Part shown: piece after piece, positions 11,796 through 22,910 of the stretch
How positions within the stretch are numbered: position 1 is the stretch's first letter
Layout of the letters: every line of letters begins with the position of its first letter
Assembly: GCF_963678635.1 (NCBI RefSeq)
Contig: NC_087069.1
Coordinates: forward strand, 27,518,303-27,578,302
Source: Symsagittifera roscoffensis
Taxonomy: Eukaryota > Xenacoelomorpha > Acoela > Convolutidae
Length of the DNA: 60,000 nucleotides
Direction of reading: 5' to 3'
Notes under the pieces: generated by a model
Database searches by the model: none
What the model saw: the letters and a program-made list of their open reading frames with translations, nothing else
Told to the model about the DNA's origin: nothing
Position numbers and translations under genes: made by a program

Positions 11796-13842
11796 ATAGA
11801 GCGGGTTTATTCAATTGTGTACTTTTTTTATAGTCAGCTGAGACTTCTGATTTGAAACAAATTAGAAATAGAAACAAGATTTCTCGTATCAGGACGAAGC
11901 CATGAATGTTCCAACAGCTTCTTAAGGTCTATGGAGCAGTAATAACATTAAAAAAAAAGAATTGTAATAAAAAAATTGATATTTTTTTAATTTGAGATTT
12001 TTTGTGACATCATCCCTCCACACGTGCTATAAGAACCAATTTGTTAAACTTCCTTCCTAGTAACAAATCAGTTATGGCAAAAAATGCTCATTCAACCAAC
12101 TATGATAGATTTCTAAGACGGATTCAATCTCCGCTTACGCGTTAATAGCGCGAAATCTATCGCGCTTTATTTGTCCCTAATTGGTCAAAATATCAATGTT
12201 TAATCCCGCATAACCCTACGAAAAAAGATCACAAATGAAAGATACAAAATTTGAGGCAAAAAATTCAACTTAGTTAGACCTTACGTTTACAGATACAAAA
12301 ATTTGAGCTGAAAAAACTGAGACAATAATTGAGGCGCGGTTACTCTTTTAGCAGACGTGACAAGAAAAAGAAAGTTGAAAAATGAACAAATAGTTCACTT
12401 TGTGCATTAATGGGGCGAATTATGCACTGGATAGGCGCACCGTTTCGCGTGTGTGGGTCCTCGGAGTCATAGATGGGTCTTTACCTTGTACCAAAATCTA
12501 AATATATTGCACGCACAAATACAATGTATCGTATAATATATTGGAATATTGATTGTGTCGCGATTTCCACAATAAGCAAATATAACTATTTGATTAATAT
12601 TCGGCAAATCTGATCGGATTCCGCAGTTTTTAACAAAAATTTTATTTGGTTTCCGCTAATGAACGCAAGCTCTGCAAAACTGCTGTTCAATGTAACCAAA
12701 TATCAGAATTTTTCAAAAAAACATCGGATTCTTAAAATATAAGCAGATTCTGGAAAATCGAACTACAGAATGTTACATTTGTTGTTTTTGGATTCCGCAA
12801 ACTATTCTGCTTTTTGCACAAAATTTCTGTAAAATTCAGCAAAATTAATAACTTTTATTAGCAGCAAAAAAAAAAGTTTGTCAGATTCACCAAAATTAAT
12901 AACTTTTGTTAGTAACAATAAAATACATTATTTGGCCTCGTAATTTAAACTTCCCCTCGTTAAGAAAACAACCAGAGTAAAAAGAGGGCGCTTTAATAAC
13001 TGTAAATGAATAATGTTACAGCTAAATCTAAGCTGCTTATTAACCTAAGTTTTTAAACTTTATAATTGAAAATGAAAATGAACAGTAAAACATTTATTAG
13101 AAGAGCGACGTTTATCAAAGGTCAAAAAAGTGATAAAAATTTATTTCGTCAGTTTTCCGATACAATTCTTGTGTTCTCGAATTCCACTTTAACATATCTC
13201 AAACAAAGTTTAGTTTTTTTTATACAAAAAAAGAGATTGTAAAAAAAGGTAAGGGTTGCTTTGAAAGACTGCTTTACCCAATTTAAAAAAAATCACGTTT
13301 TCACCAAAACAATTTGAAAGTTTTGCAGAAGTAAATTCAGTTATTATTGCAAAGAAAAAGGGTTCATAAATATTAAAAATGGATTTCTGAAGGCTTCACA
13401 GTACCTTTTAATTTTAAAATACACTAAGTTTGTATCGGTAAAAGAAGTGTTTACTATGATTTCGGATCATTGTCAATTAAACGGTTACAAGATGTATACG
13501 TTTTTAATGCAATGTTCTTAGTTCGTATAATTGCTCTTCGATAAACACTAAGTGGATATATGGGCCCGAGTTTAGCTACAACTTGGTAAGTATAATTAAT
13601 ACTGCGATGATTTTCAGACGTTTTTATTTATTTTTGTTTGTTTTATCATTGTAACGTTTTTCATCTCTTCAGTTGGTTGTATGATTTATGCTATACATAA
13701 ACGGTGACTTTACTTCTCATATCAGAACTGTTGTTGCACTTTGAAAGGTTGATTTGAAACCTAACACCTAACTGCTCATTCAAGGCAATTCTTTGAACGT
13801 TTCAAATGCCTTTTCCAAATGGTCTATGGAATAGCGTTTGCT
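11796..13842 (-). repeat. Right inverted arm of copy 2
   Basis: Diverged reverse complement of the left arm, reading in order through the 'cctcgtaatttaaacttcccc' segment near 12,946 and ending with the complement of the family terminus at 13,842. Small indels separate the arms, so they are not recently homogenised. Confidence 0.65.
12131..12186 (+). repeat. GC-rich palindromic module, copy 3
   Basis: Nearly identical to the copy at 6902, differing mainly in the spacer between the two GCGCGA words (TCTA in place of TAAA). Confidence 0.7.
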
Positions 13843-14495
13843 TTAAAAAAATCTTTTGAAATTGTCAAATAAAATTAAAAGTTTTAATTGGAAAACCATT
13901 CACTCTTTTTAAAATGAAGTAAAATGTGACATATTTCACATGTAGTTAATTATTGAATAGACAAAATTGCATGCATCAATTCAATTTCGAATGATTTCTA
14001 AGATGCATTATAGTGGCACATACGCGTCTATAGAGGACCGATCGTTAAACAGACCAACTTTTAGCATAAAAAGTGAAAAATGAGACTTTTAGCAGGCCAA
14101 GGTAATAAAGTGATGAATGTTTGATTGATAGACTCAAAAAGACGCTCAGTTTGGGGCAAAGTTTTCCCTATTAAGTCAATTGTCTCACAATTTGTCAAAA
14201 AAACTATCAACTTCAAAAACACTACAGTCTAAATTAGCGGCAAAGCAAAGATTTACGCGCACAATGAAACTCGTGTTGAATTGAAGCACAGCGCGGAGCA
14301 AGCGGTCGCTAATCGCTAATGCCACGTTTGCACTTAGCTGTCTCACTTTATAATTGTTCTGAGTCTGCTAAAAAACCGGTCTGCTAAAATCCCTAGCATC
14401 GCGTCTTTAGCTCGAAATGCAATGCTCGTTAATTGTCCAAAGATGACCACAATGGGGGTTATCCTCAAACGCGAAAGACTGAATATGCAAAAAAA
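13843..14495. other. AT-rich non-coding DNA
   Basis: No coding signature. It contains a loose inverted pair (AGACTTTTAGCAGGCC near 14,082 and GGTCTGCTAAAATCCC near 14,377), which may be the ends of another small element, and the diverged GC-rich module at 14,399. Confidence 0.4.
14399..14448 (+). repeat. GC-rich palindromic module, copy 4, diverged
   Basis: Reads TCGCGTCTTTAGCTCGAAAT, then GCAATGCTCG, then TTAATTGTCCAAAGATGACC. The flanking parts are recognisable but the central palindrome has decayed. Confidence 0.4.
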
Positions 14496-15020
14496 CTCGT
14501 GAGCGAAGGACCGAAAACAAAATTAGCCGAAAGTCAATTTTTAAAAAGAAGCAATTGTCATTCAATTAAAATGAATTAAATTAAGCAATATATTGCATCT
14601 TTCCTACCAAAACCCTTGAAATATAAAGTTTGTTCCAATTGGGCAGCGATCAGTGACAACTTGAAAATTGTGCATTTTTCTGCCGTTTTTTATTTTCGGC
14701 CAATATCAATATTTAGTCCCTGGAAATGTTTAGTTTCGTTCCAAATTACAGATTACTGAAATCTGATTGGCTGATTCATTACGAGGTGAAACTGTGCATT
14801 TTGTGCATTGTAAGCGGATTCCGCAACAAGGCCGCTCCCTTTGTTCTTCTTTTGTTCTTTACTTTCCTTTGATTGTTACGGCACAATTTTAACATGTTTA
14901 AAGACTTGTCTCTGGAATCCAGGAACATACAGACACAAAATTGGGCGCACATTTGCGACCAGTGCACAGTTTGGCCTCGTAATTTATTTATTTTCGCGCA
15001 TTCGGTCCTTCGCGTATGAG
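14496..15020. mobile_element. Small TIR element with another MITE nested in it
   Basis: A perfect 13-bp inverted repeat, GCGAAGGACCGAA at 14,503-14,515 and TTCGGTCCTTCGC at 15,001-15,013, extends with mismatches to about 22 bp (CTCRTRMGCGAAGGACCGAA). The interior is non-coding and holds the 206-bp element at 14,778-14,983. No transposase is visible, so this is MITE-like. Confidence 0.6.
14778..14983. mobile_element. 206-bp MITE, TTACGAGG family, nested
   Basis: The ends are ATTACGAGG and CCTCGTAAT, with a further matching block inside (ACTGTGCA against TGCACAGT). Internal sequence resembles 980-1130 (GCGGATTCCGCAACA then CTTTTGTTCTTCTTTT), tying it to the element at 950-3054. Both small open frames here (14,779-15,048 minus and 14,841-15,041 plus) lie in the MITE and are not genes. 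Confidence 0.7.
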
Positions 15021-15039
15021 GGATTCTACCGACCAAATT

Positions 15040-15300
15040 GAAATCCACAAAAAATTCAGTTCTGAGCTCGGGGCATGGTTGCCTTTCAGAAGGTATAACT
15101 TTGTACTGAAAAATTCCGCCAAAGTGGCTAGTTAAATTTCGTCGATATTGGTCTGGAGAAAAAAATCAACCCGAGCTTAGAGATTACGTCACGTTTTCCG
15201 AAAGTATTTTTTTAGTCCCGTTCGAAAGTACGAAACAAACTTCGCGCGAAATTTTCCACAGAAAAAACTGGTAGCGAAAAGAATTAGTTCTTCACAATTC
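15040..15300 (+). repeat. Diverged copy of the retroelement leader repeat
   Basis: The segment near 15,127-15,210 (GGCTAGTTAAATTTCG, then GGTCTGGAGAAAAAAATC, then CCCGAGC) matches the leader of the second retroelement at about 42,558-42,600 and 48,680-48,725, and more weakly 44,270-44,330. It is a solo, non-coding copy of that repeat. Confidence 0.5.
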
Positions 15301-15369
15301 AATATTTTGGTCGCCAAATCAAATCAAACATTTTTTTTCAAGTATCATTCAACCTGTTTCTTCTCAATT

Positions 15370-16174
15370 TTATTCTGCACAAGCTGCTTTTACTCTGAAA
15401 TCTCTTTTATTGGGACGATCAATTCCTGTAGCATTTCCGAATGTGAACTTGAGCAGGAGGTTTCTGCTTGGAATGAACCATGGTTGATTGATAGCATAGG
15501 AGTCCTTCACCATGCTAAGACAATCAAATGAAGATGCTTCGTTTTCTCCATCTTCATTTAGAAATGTAGCCTAAAGAGATGAAATCTGAAAAACATCCCA
15601 AGCCGTTCTGAAAAACAGTGCAAAAAATTGATTTTTTAATGACTCATTATGACATGAAATCCCTAAAAATAATAATGCAACTTCTCCTAACTGTCTGGGA
15701 TTTCGAGGAACAGCAATAATGATATCGGAATCTTTACCCAAAACTCATCGAATTCCCAAAACTATAACATTAAGATGGGAGTTTCGAAACAAAATTAATA
15801 GCTGAGTTTGTAATAATTTAAAGTATAATATTCATTTCAATTTAAGTTAAAAGTAAAAGTTACAAAACAAGTTATAACTACCTAGTAATAAGTTTCATAT
15901 CCAAGTTGTTCAAGAGCTGAAAAACGGAAAATTTTGAAACGTTTACCGAAATATTCCACAGCTTGCATTCTTCTGGGTAGTGGAATGGTAGTGGGTCAAG
16001 AGTGACATAGACGGAGAGACAACCGTTCGCAAAAACTTTGAAGAAACATTCAGTTCCAGAGGGGTACTCATTCATCAAAGTGCTCTTTGGTGCCATTTGA
16101 TACCGAGAGCCAGGGAACACTGCCGCAGGCCAATCCGCATCTCTGCAGTTCTGAGCTTTATTTGGCGGAAACAA
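15370..16174 (-). CDS. Possible exons of a CUB-like protein, partial
   Basis: Two minus-strand segments look coding rather than AT-rich noise. Exon 1 (16,174-15,882) encodes about 97 residues including YPSGTECFFKVF and GCLSVYVTLD, and ends at an AG|GTAGTT donor-like site. Exon 2 (15,570-15,370) follows a CATCTCTTTAG acceptor-like site and encodes about 66 residues, with PWFIPSRNLLLKFTFGNATG and DFRVKAACAE before TAA. The Cys spacing and the 'NLLLKFTF...DFRV' ending resemble a CUB domain, but a MATH-like fold also crossed my mind for exon 1. A direct join of the two exons as drawn gives a stop, so a middle exon or a shifted splice site is needed, or the gene is dead. Upstream exons were not found. 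Confidence 0.28.
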
Positions 16175-16519
16175 ACTCAGATTTAGATGAGCTGAGAAAA
16201 ATTATTATGAGACAGGTTTTAAGAAACAAGGATAACTTAGACACTTATTGGAAAACTTTAACTAAAAAAACACTTTTGTTTCCGAATTATAATTTTTTAA
16301 CTGAAAAAAAATCATATAGCCATTGAAGTAAAAAAAACGATTTTGCTTATGAAGGTTTAAATTTTGAAGTACACTTTGTATCAGAAAAACTTCAAATTTG
16401 AACTTTTTAGTGATAAAATATAGGTATACACAATTTAACTCAAAAGGATCGCGCACAAGCCCAGAGGCTCATCGAGGCGATACCCTGGAAATCTAAAAAC
16501 AAACACGAGGTAGCAAACA
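16175..16519. other. No gene recognised
   Basis: AT-rich, with one less AT-rich patch near 16,445-16,490. No domain or splice model could be supported. Confidence 0.3.
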
Positions 16520-17560
16520 GTTTGTGCTCGAACTTTCTTTTTTTAAAAATAGTTTTTATTATCCGTGTTTCAATAAGATTTTCTGTTGAACAGCCATATG
16601 CTAGTTAGAGGTACAAAATAACGTGCTTGGAATAACAGATTCAATTATTCCCCATTTATTCCCCCGAAAAAAAACCGTTTTTTGTTTTCCGATCAAAACT
16701 ATCTACATGGCTTTTTTGTAGACATTGTTTTCTTAATAGCTTGGTCAGTCTACAGTTTCAACTATTTCCTTGGATACTTGTGCTGCGCTTAAATTTTATT
16801 TGTGCAAAATAATGTTCTCTCATCCGTAAGAAAACACAAAATTTCAATTTTTGAAATGATAAGAAGGTCATTTTTTTATAGTAGAAGTAACAGAGGCCCA
16901 AGTACAGAGTGCTGTGGATCACCGTTTTTTTTTTCTGTAGCACATTCAATTTTCTGCCAATTGAAGATACGTATTGATAACGATTAGTTAAATATGATTG
17001 TATTAGGTTGTATTATTTACCAGGAAAACCATAGCATTCTATCTTTCTCATCAAAATAGAATGATCGATAGTGTCATTTGCTTTTTGGAAAGTCCATGAA
17101 GCAAACTATTCTTAATTTTTTCGAACCATGGCATGATGGCACAGTTTCTGTTGCTGTAAAAATAGTGTGAATACTTGAACAATTTTTTTGAATCCAAACT
17201 GCTCTGCTGCAAGCAAGCTGTTCAACACATTGATAATTTTCAGAAAATGATTGAAAAAATTTTTTTTCAATAACTTTGTTGCTTGATGAAAGCAGGCTTA
17301 ACGGTTTAAAAATGGCTGAGTCCCCGTAAGAACTCTTCTTTTTAAAAAGTAGAAATTTATCTATATATCACACATCTGGAATTTTTCCAAAGGTTAACAT
17401 TAGATCAACAAATCAGCTATTGGATAGCTAACTACCTCAGCAAATATTTTTCAGTTTCGTACTTATGCCATCATGACCACTAGAGGATTTGCTTTTGCGA
17501 GAAATGATAACTTTCAGTACCCTATCACGATACGAAGATAGGGAAAATTTGAATAGTCAT
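16520..17560 (-). pseudogene. LINE (jockey/CR1-like) reverse transcriptase remnant
   Basis: Minus-strand translation gives the landmarks of a non-LTR reverse transcriptase in the right order: KSKSSSGHDGIS near 17,465-17,505 (family KSPGPDGI), FMDFPKSK near 17,081-17,102 (family FxDFxKAFD), GDPQHSVLGPLL near 16,883-16,924 (family GxPQGSVLGPLL), then CFLTDERTLFC near 16,803-16,836 where the catalytic FADD box belongs. The second box is altered, and stops and frameshifts interrupt all frames, so it cannot work. In life the enzyme would copy its own transcript at a nicked target site. Clade assignment is by resemblance only. Confidence 0.6.
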
Positions 17561-18700
17561 TCTGATTATCTCTAAAATTATTTTTATTCTGATTAACTTG
17601 CGCGTTAGCCAATTTTTTCCTCAAGTCAACAAAAAATGTCTGAAACTTTCATATCTATTGGATCTGTTTTTTATTTTAATTTCACGTAAAGCTCATCAAA
17701 AGCAGAGATCAGTGATTTAGATTTTAATTTAGGCATGTATGCCTCATCTCGCGCTGGCCGATGAGGTGAATAAATTGAAGGACACTTGAACTTTTATTCG
17801 ACAAAGGTTCTTTTCTAATGATTTTGAAACCTCCATTTATGAAGTAGACCTCGTTTATTGCACACGCTTTTAAAATTACGTGTCATCCAAGAATTTTTTC
17901 ACTTTTGATGGTTTTTTCCAGCGAACCAAACTCTCAAAAGCGTCGAGAATTGATTTAATTGATAATACAAAAGAGATTTTTTCTTTTTATACGTATTATA
18001 AGGCTCAAAAGAAATTTGTTGCAAGGAATTTCACCGCTCTTAAAACAATCAAAAAATTTTTCAAATGAACCAATATTAAGATCTATTTTCAATGCAGAGT
18101 GATGATCACTTATCTTACATTTAACAGTTTCTACTTTACTGAATAATCTTATTAAAATAGTATCAAGGATTGATGAGCGAATACTTGTAAATCTTGTTGG
18201 TAATGAATTTGAACTGAAAGTGCGAAATACCTCAAGTCATTAAAATAATTGAACACTATTTTCGAATGCTGATAAAAATATCTACATTATTGTACCCTTA
18301 TAAGATGATGTTTTTCTCCGCGGCATTTAAATCAATTAATAGTTTTCCAGCCCTTTAGTAGCAACTTATCAAAAAGTAGTGATGTTGGCTGATACAAAGT
18401 GCAGAATAAATGTTTATCCGTTTTGTCACTCAAAAAAATAATCATATTCATTATTTCCGCTAGTGTATGCACCTACGTGTGCACCCTGTATCTTAACTGC
18501 TGCAATACATCCACCTTCTTACTCTTGCCTGTTGTGTGTTAGAATTTCTTGGTTATCATCTGTTAGTGTAAATGTAAGGATTCGTCAGCATGTATTTGTG
18601 TTTCACAAAGACCTACTTTTGTGGGTAGCGAGTCTAAGAAAACTTTTTCTCATTTTAGAAGGTCTTGATGGCATCCTAGCTCAGCCCTAAGCTAACTATC
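17561..18700 (-). pseudogene. Probable upstream part of the same LINE ORF2
   Basis: Continuing upstream on the minus strand, short coding-looking stretches occur in the expected place for the linker and endonuclease part of a LINE ORF2, for example LKSKSLISAFDELYVKLK near 17,682-17,735. No endonuclease catalytic residues could be pinned down, so extension beyond the reverse transcriptase is an inference. The plus-strand frames at 17,880-18,068 and 18,463-18,690 are likely shadows. Confidence 0.3.
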
Positions 18701-20640
18701 AGTAATCAAATCTTTTTTATCATAAAAAGTTCTATAGAAGGTCATTCTCACTTTCTAGAGCAACATTTTTCTGCTGTTGGGTGTCGACGAGATTCAACGT
18801 TTGACCGAAGAGTGTTTCTTTTTTTTCCAAAATTAGAAAATCCGAAGTTTCAATTAGTTGTCTCGTCTGATGGTAGCGGTCAGCTTGTCAGCGAGAAAAA
18901 TGCAGCTTAAGCACATATGACATTCATTTCTAATTCTATCTAATAAGTTTATCACAACAAATGTTTTGCTAAGTCATTATGATCAGTCCAACGGAAGTGA
19001 GCCAAGCATATGGCGCAGTTATCATAGTTTTTGCACCGAAATTTCTCTGTTAATATTTAACTATAATCCAGTTTTGTGGACTAAGACAAAAGTAGATTAT
19101 ATGGTCAAAAAATCCATTGAAGTTCTATTTTTTTGTGAATATTGTATTGGAATTTTTTTGTTTTTTATCCATGCAATAGCAAGAAAAGCGTTTTTTCTAC
19201 TTAATAGATTATACAAATCATTGCTGTAACAAGATCTGATCTGCTGTAAATTTTCAGCTAGGTTATTTCAAAGGCTAATTTTTTTTATATATTTATTTTT
19301 CAATAAAAACAGTCTTTTTTGCTTTACACACAATTTATTCGTCATCTTGTATTCTGTTCTCTTCTCAGATATTGTTTTTCTACATGGTCTTTTATTCTCA
19401 GTTCTTCTGGATTTTATTCACCACTATGCAATAGTTACAGACCCCGCTCCTCGAAAATTCTACCCTACCCTTCATTTTAACTCCCATTCTAACTTCTTTG
19501 AAAGTTTGGTTTTCGAGCAGCTGCTCAAATGAGATTAAATATGTGAAGCAATACTTCTTATTTTGTGCTTGACACGTGTCTGTAAGTCATTTGCGCTTTG
19601 ACAAGAAAAAACAGGATATTGAGAGAAACTGAAACTAAAACAAATATTTTCTTATAAATCCTTGAACTCGGATGGTTCTGCGCTACCAGTAAAACAACCG
19701 GCTAGCATGGTGGAACCAGATCTAAACTAGTATTTATCATTGATTATTATTATGATATTTTATCTCTATAAATTTTTTAATACTAACCAATCATACTCCA
19801 TCAAACTAACAACCTATTTATTTGTAAAGTGTTGAAACTACTTGTAGTTTCAACACCAAAACAATTTGAATTAAACTTAGAATACAGTTTTTCTCATTCT
19901 GGAACTAACTCGCGCAAACCGGTGTACACTAGATCTATTGAGACTAGGAGATATAAGAGTAAGATTAAGATCGGTATTAGACTAAGAAGTTGCACGAATC
20001 TATCTGGCCGAAAATAAGATAGCGTGACGAGCAGACGGTGTACCCTATCTGAAATTACTCTATGAGTACAGTATCAGTTACATAACTCATCTGGTGCGAC
20101 CAAAAGTCTCGAACAGACCTTAACTAACCTAGAATTAGACAAAAATTAGATTAGAATTAGACAAATATAACATTTCATAAAAATGCTATATGATAAGAAC
20201 CTAATAGATATGTCTCTACGTTTCAATAGATCAGATCCAATATTCCGAACAATACCAGAGCTACCCGGTATTGGGAGAGAACATGGAACAAGAAACGACA
20301 TATGACTAGGAAGAAATCTAATAATCGATTTCATGATAGTACGAAAAAAACAAGATAAAACTTTTGTAATTAGAATACTATCAGCAGTAAATTTAAATGT
20401 TCATTTACTGACATTTACTGACAATATCTTCAATAACTTTTCATGGCGCTAAACCTATTAATTGTACAAAAACGACTGATAAAAAGAGCACTTGTCGTTT
20501 TGCTTAAATCAGCTGTAAATTAAAAAACATCTTGAAAAAATATTTTTTGAATATAAAGTAACAAAAATTAGTTAGTATAAATCATAAATTGTTAGTATAT
20601 TTAAATTTCCTCATCATCCCTGCTTCATCACCTAAAACAT
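18701..20640. other. AT-rich non-coding DNA between the LINE and the retroelement
   Basis: No gene recognised on either strand. A perfect 28-bp palindrome lies at 19,829-19,856. Base composition shifts toward a G-poor plus strand near 20,600. Confidence 0.4.
19829..19856. repeat. Perfect 13-bp inverted repeat with 2-bp centre
   Basis: GTGTTGAAACTAC, TT, GTAGTTTCAACAC. As RNA it would form a tight stem-loop with a small loop opened from the centre. It may be a hairpin or a protein site; function is not known. Confidence 0.75.
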
Positions 20641-20693
20641 AACAGCAAACTTCAAAAACTAACAACCATCAAAACTAAAACTCTCTAATTTTA

Positions 20694-20846
20694 AACTATC
20701 AAGGCTTATCCTTGCTTTCACTTAAAGTATTTTCATTTAAACAACAGATCATCAAGGCTTCCCTTGGATCTTTAAATTAAACTATATCTAAAATTTTGAA
20801 TGTCTAAATATCTAAATCTCGGATCATCAAAGCCTATCCTGGGATG
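20694..20846 (+). repeat. Three related small hairpins in the retroelement leader
   Basis: CTATCAAGGCTTATCCTTG (near 20,697), ATCAAGGCTTCCCTTGGATC (20,751-20,770) and ATCAAAGCCTATCCTGGGAT (20,823-20,842) are variants of one stem-loop. The middle one has the best stem, AGATC/GATCT plus CAAGG/CCTTG. They lie some 1-1.1 kb before the first ORF of the retroelement, where a leader RNA structure could sit. Confidence 0.45.
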
Positions 20847-21817
20847 AAATAGAACAATTTTGTTCTCCCCCTCTCAATTTAATTAGTGCCTAACGACCTC
20901 AAACCTCAATTCACTACCCAACCCTTATCAAAGACCCAGAATTAACAATAATAAAAAATAATAAAAAACTAATTATTTTAATTAAGATAAACAGTGAAGA
21001 GCTTCGGTTACTCATCCTTCACTTGATCCCCCTCCTCTTAGATGACCCAGGCTAAAACACTTAAACTTAGTAAGTCATAAAATAGTATCTAACAAACTAC
21101 TTGCGTTCTAATTATACCTGAACCTTGTGGATCGATTTACTAATCTCCAACCCTTGATCACGAATCACAACCCCTAAGTAAGATTAGGTAGGTCAATCTT
21201 AGCTCAGAAATAGTCACGAGAAAGTACAAATCATTCCTCGGAATCGATATACGTTTTCTGTCCAACCCAAATATACAACCCAAGTTAGGCTAACCACAAA
21301 AAATCTTAAGTACTAACAGCTTAAGGCATTGGAATCACTAATCCAAATTTTTTGCATCCATCATCCTTAACCTTAAGTCAAGAGACATTTTAGGAAACAA
21401 ACAAACAATCATAATACACAACTGTTTATTTAACGACGACAAATACGATCTCGTATTTACACCACACAAACAATCTGTAGGATATATAGGAACAAAAAGA
21501 CAAACACTAAGAAAGAAAATAATTAACAAGCAAAACAAATCATCAGAAAAAGATTTTCAAAACGAAGAAACGCAGTCTCAGAATCAGAAACAACCGCAAT
21601 ACAAGAATTTCACAATTTAAAAGTTTCAATAAACAAAAATCACCAAATTGACGACCAACGATACTTCACTGACTCAGAAACCACGTGACCAGCATCAGTA
21701 AAAGGTAAACGTAAAATAAAAATTTTTGCTACACAAACAAACCAATAGGTTTGTGCAATTGGAATCAACGAATAAGACACATTTAAAATTACACACTAAC
21801 AGTAATACAACACAAAA

Positions 21818-22837
21818 ATGATTCGAAATGAAGATAATCCAGAAAATTCAGTACTTCTGTTTTCAATATCCCTTTTAACTGAACCTCGGGGACAGATAGA
21901 ATTTGGTCAAAGTTTAATTGCAAAATTATTCGAAAAAGGAGAAAGTCCATGCACAACAGAATTTTACGATGTAAAAATTAAAAGACAACTTCTTGACCAC
22001 TATCTCAAAATTCTATTGTGTATTGAATCTACACAATAGAATTTAGATCACCAAATGATTTTCAAGACAAATACCTCATTCAAATTGATGATGTAGATAT
22101 AGAACTTTCAAAAGTCTTTACGCAATACATCGAAAGCATGCAAAATCAAAACTCACAAGGAGTAAACTCGGTTATTACAAATCATGTATTCTCACTTATT
22201 TATAGCTATTTGTCTATATTAGAACTAAATGAACATCAATGCGATTCACCTACTCAAACATCTCGACCTACAATTGTACCACAGGAAGAATACATGTTTT
22301 CAAGTTTTTAAATGCAATTCGAGAAAATCTAACAAAAAATGAAATAACACAACATGTTAAACACGATTTACAAAAAAATCTTAGCATCTTAGCATGGTTC
22401 AAAATCGTTTATTTTAGTCACAATGTTGATCTTATTGAACACAAAATACAGATGACGAAACTGTACTAGCAGAACAATCAGATTATGTTTGGGACCCTGA
22501 ATGGTCTCATAAATCATTTATTAATATCCCAACTTCAATATCAAGTCAAGCAATTAACACAATCTCTATTCACAAAAAATATGTTAGAGTATATCCACTT
22601 ACAGTTGAAGCAAAACCTTTAAACTATAATTCATTCTTCCCTGAAAGAACCGAAAATAATAGTTTAAACTCTATATTTATAAATAATCATAACTTAAACG
22701 AAACAAAAAATCCTACAAAACAAGATATACAAACCCCATCACATTTTGTCAGCGAAGAAATTGTTGAAACAATAACAACAACAGAAGCCCAACAAAGCAA
22801 TTCAATTATTCAACCCTATTTTACAAATCCAAAATAA
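21818..22837 (+). pseudogene. Unidentified broken ORF upstream of gag
   Basis: A 73-codon frame (21,818-22,039) continues in shifted frames to TAA at 22,835-22,837, with coding-looking stretches such as VFTQYIESMQNQ and PEWSHKSFINIPTS. It lies just before the gag frame at 22,911 and shares the A/C-rich composition of the element. It may be the N-terminal part of a long gag polyprotein or a separate first ORF. I recognise no domain. Confidence 0.4.
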
Positions 22838-22910
22838 AAAAAAACCAACGTTACAACAAATAATCATACAATCAACAGTTAAACCTTCTGTTGCGTAAAA
22901 ATATTCACAA

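Larger units (their letters stand above)
7863..13842. mobile_element. Long-inverted-repeat (foldback-like) element, copy 2, near full length
   Basis: About 6 kb. The left arm (7863 to about 10,016) and right arm (about 11,796-13,842) are inverted copies of about 2.1 kb each, around a core of about 1.8 kb. The inner arm boundary falls at the 'attgaataaaccc...gctct' word near 10,000, whose complement is at about 11,800. The outer end at 13,842 is the complement of AGCAAACGCTATTCCATA, the left end of copy 1 at 3121; copy 2 itself starts some 25 bp inside that end. The core matches the core of copy 1 in the same orientation (4740-6740 against 9980-11,960). No open frame exceeds about 80 codons. 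Confidence 0.7.

Noticed and set aside
14082-14392. Small element bounded by TTTTAGCAGGCC and GGTCTGCTAAAA
   Set aside because: The inverted match is short and imperfect and no second copy was seen.
14779-15048. 89-codon minus frame
   Set aside because: Covers the whole 206-bp MITE including its inverted ends; typical chance frame in a MITE.
16087-16326. 79-codon plus frame overlapping the CUB-like exon
   Set aside because: Shadow of the minus-strand exon in its first third; the rest is Lys/Thr-rich with no recognised family.
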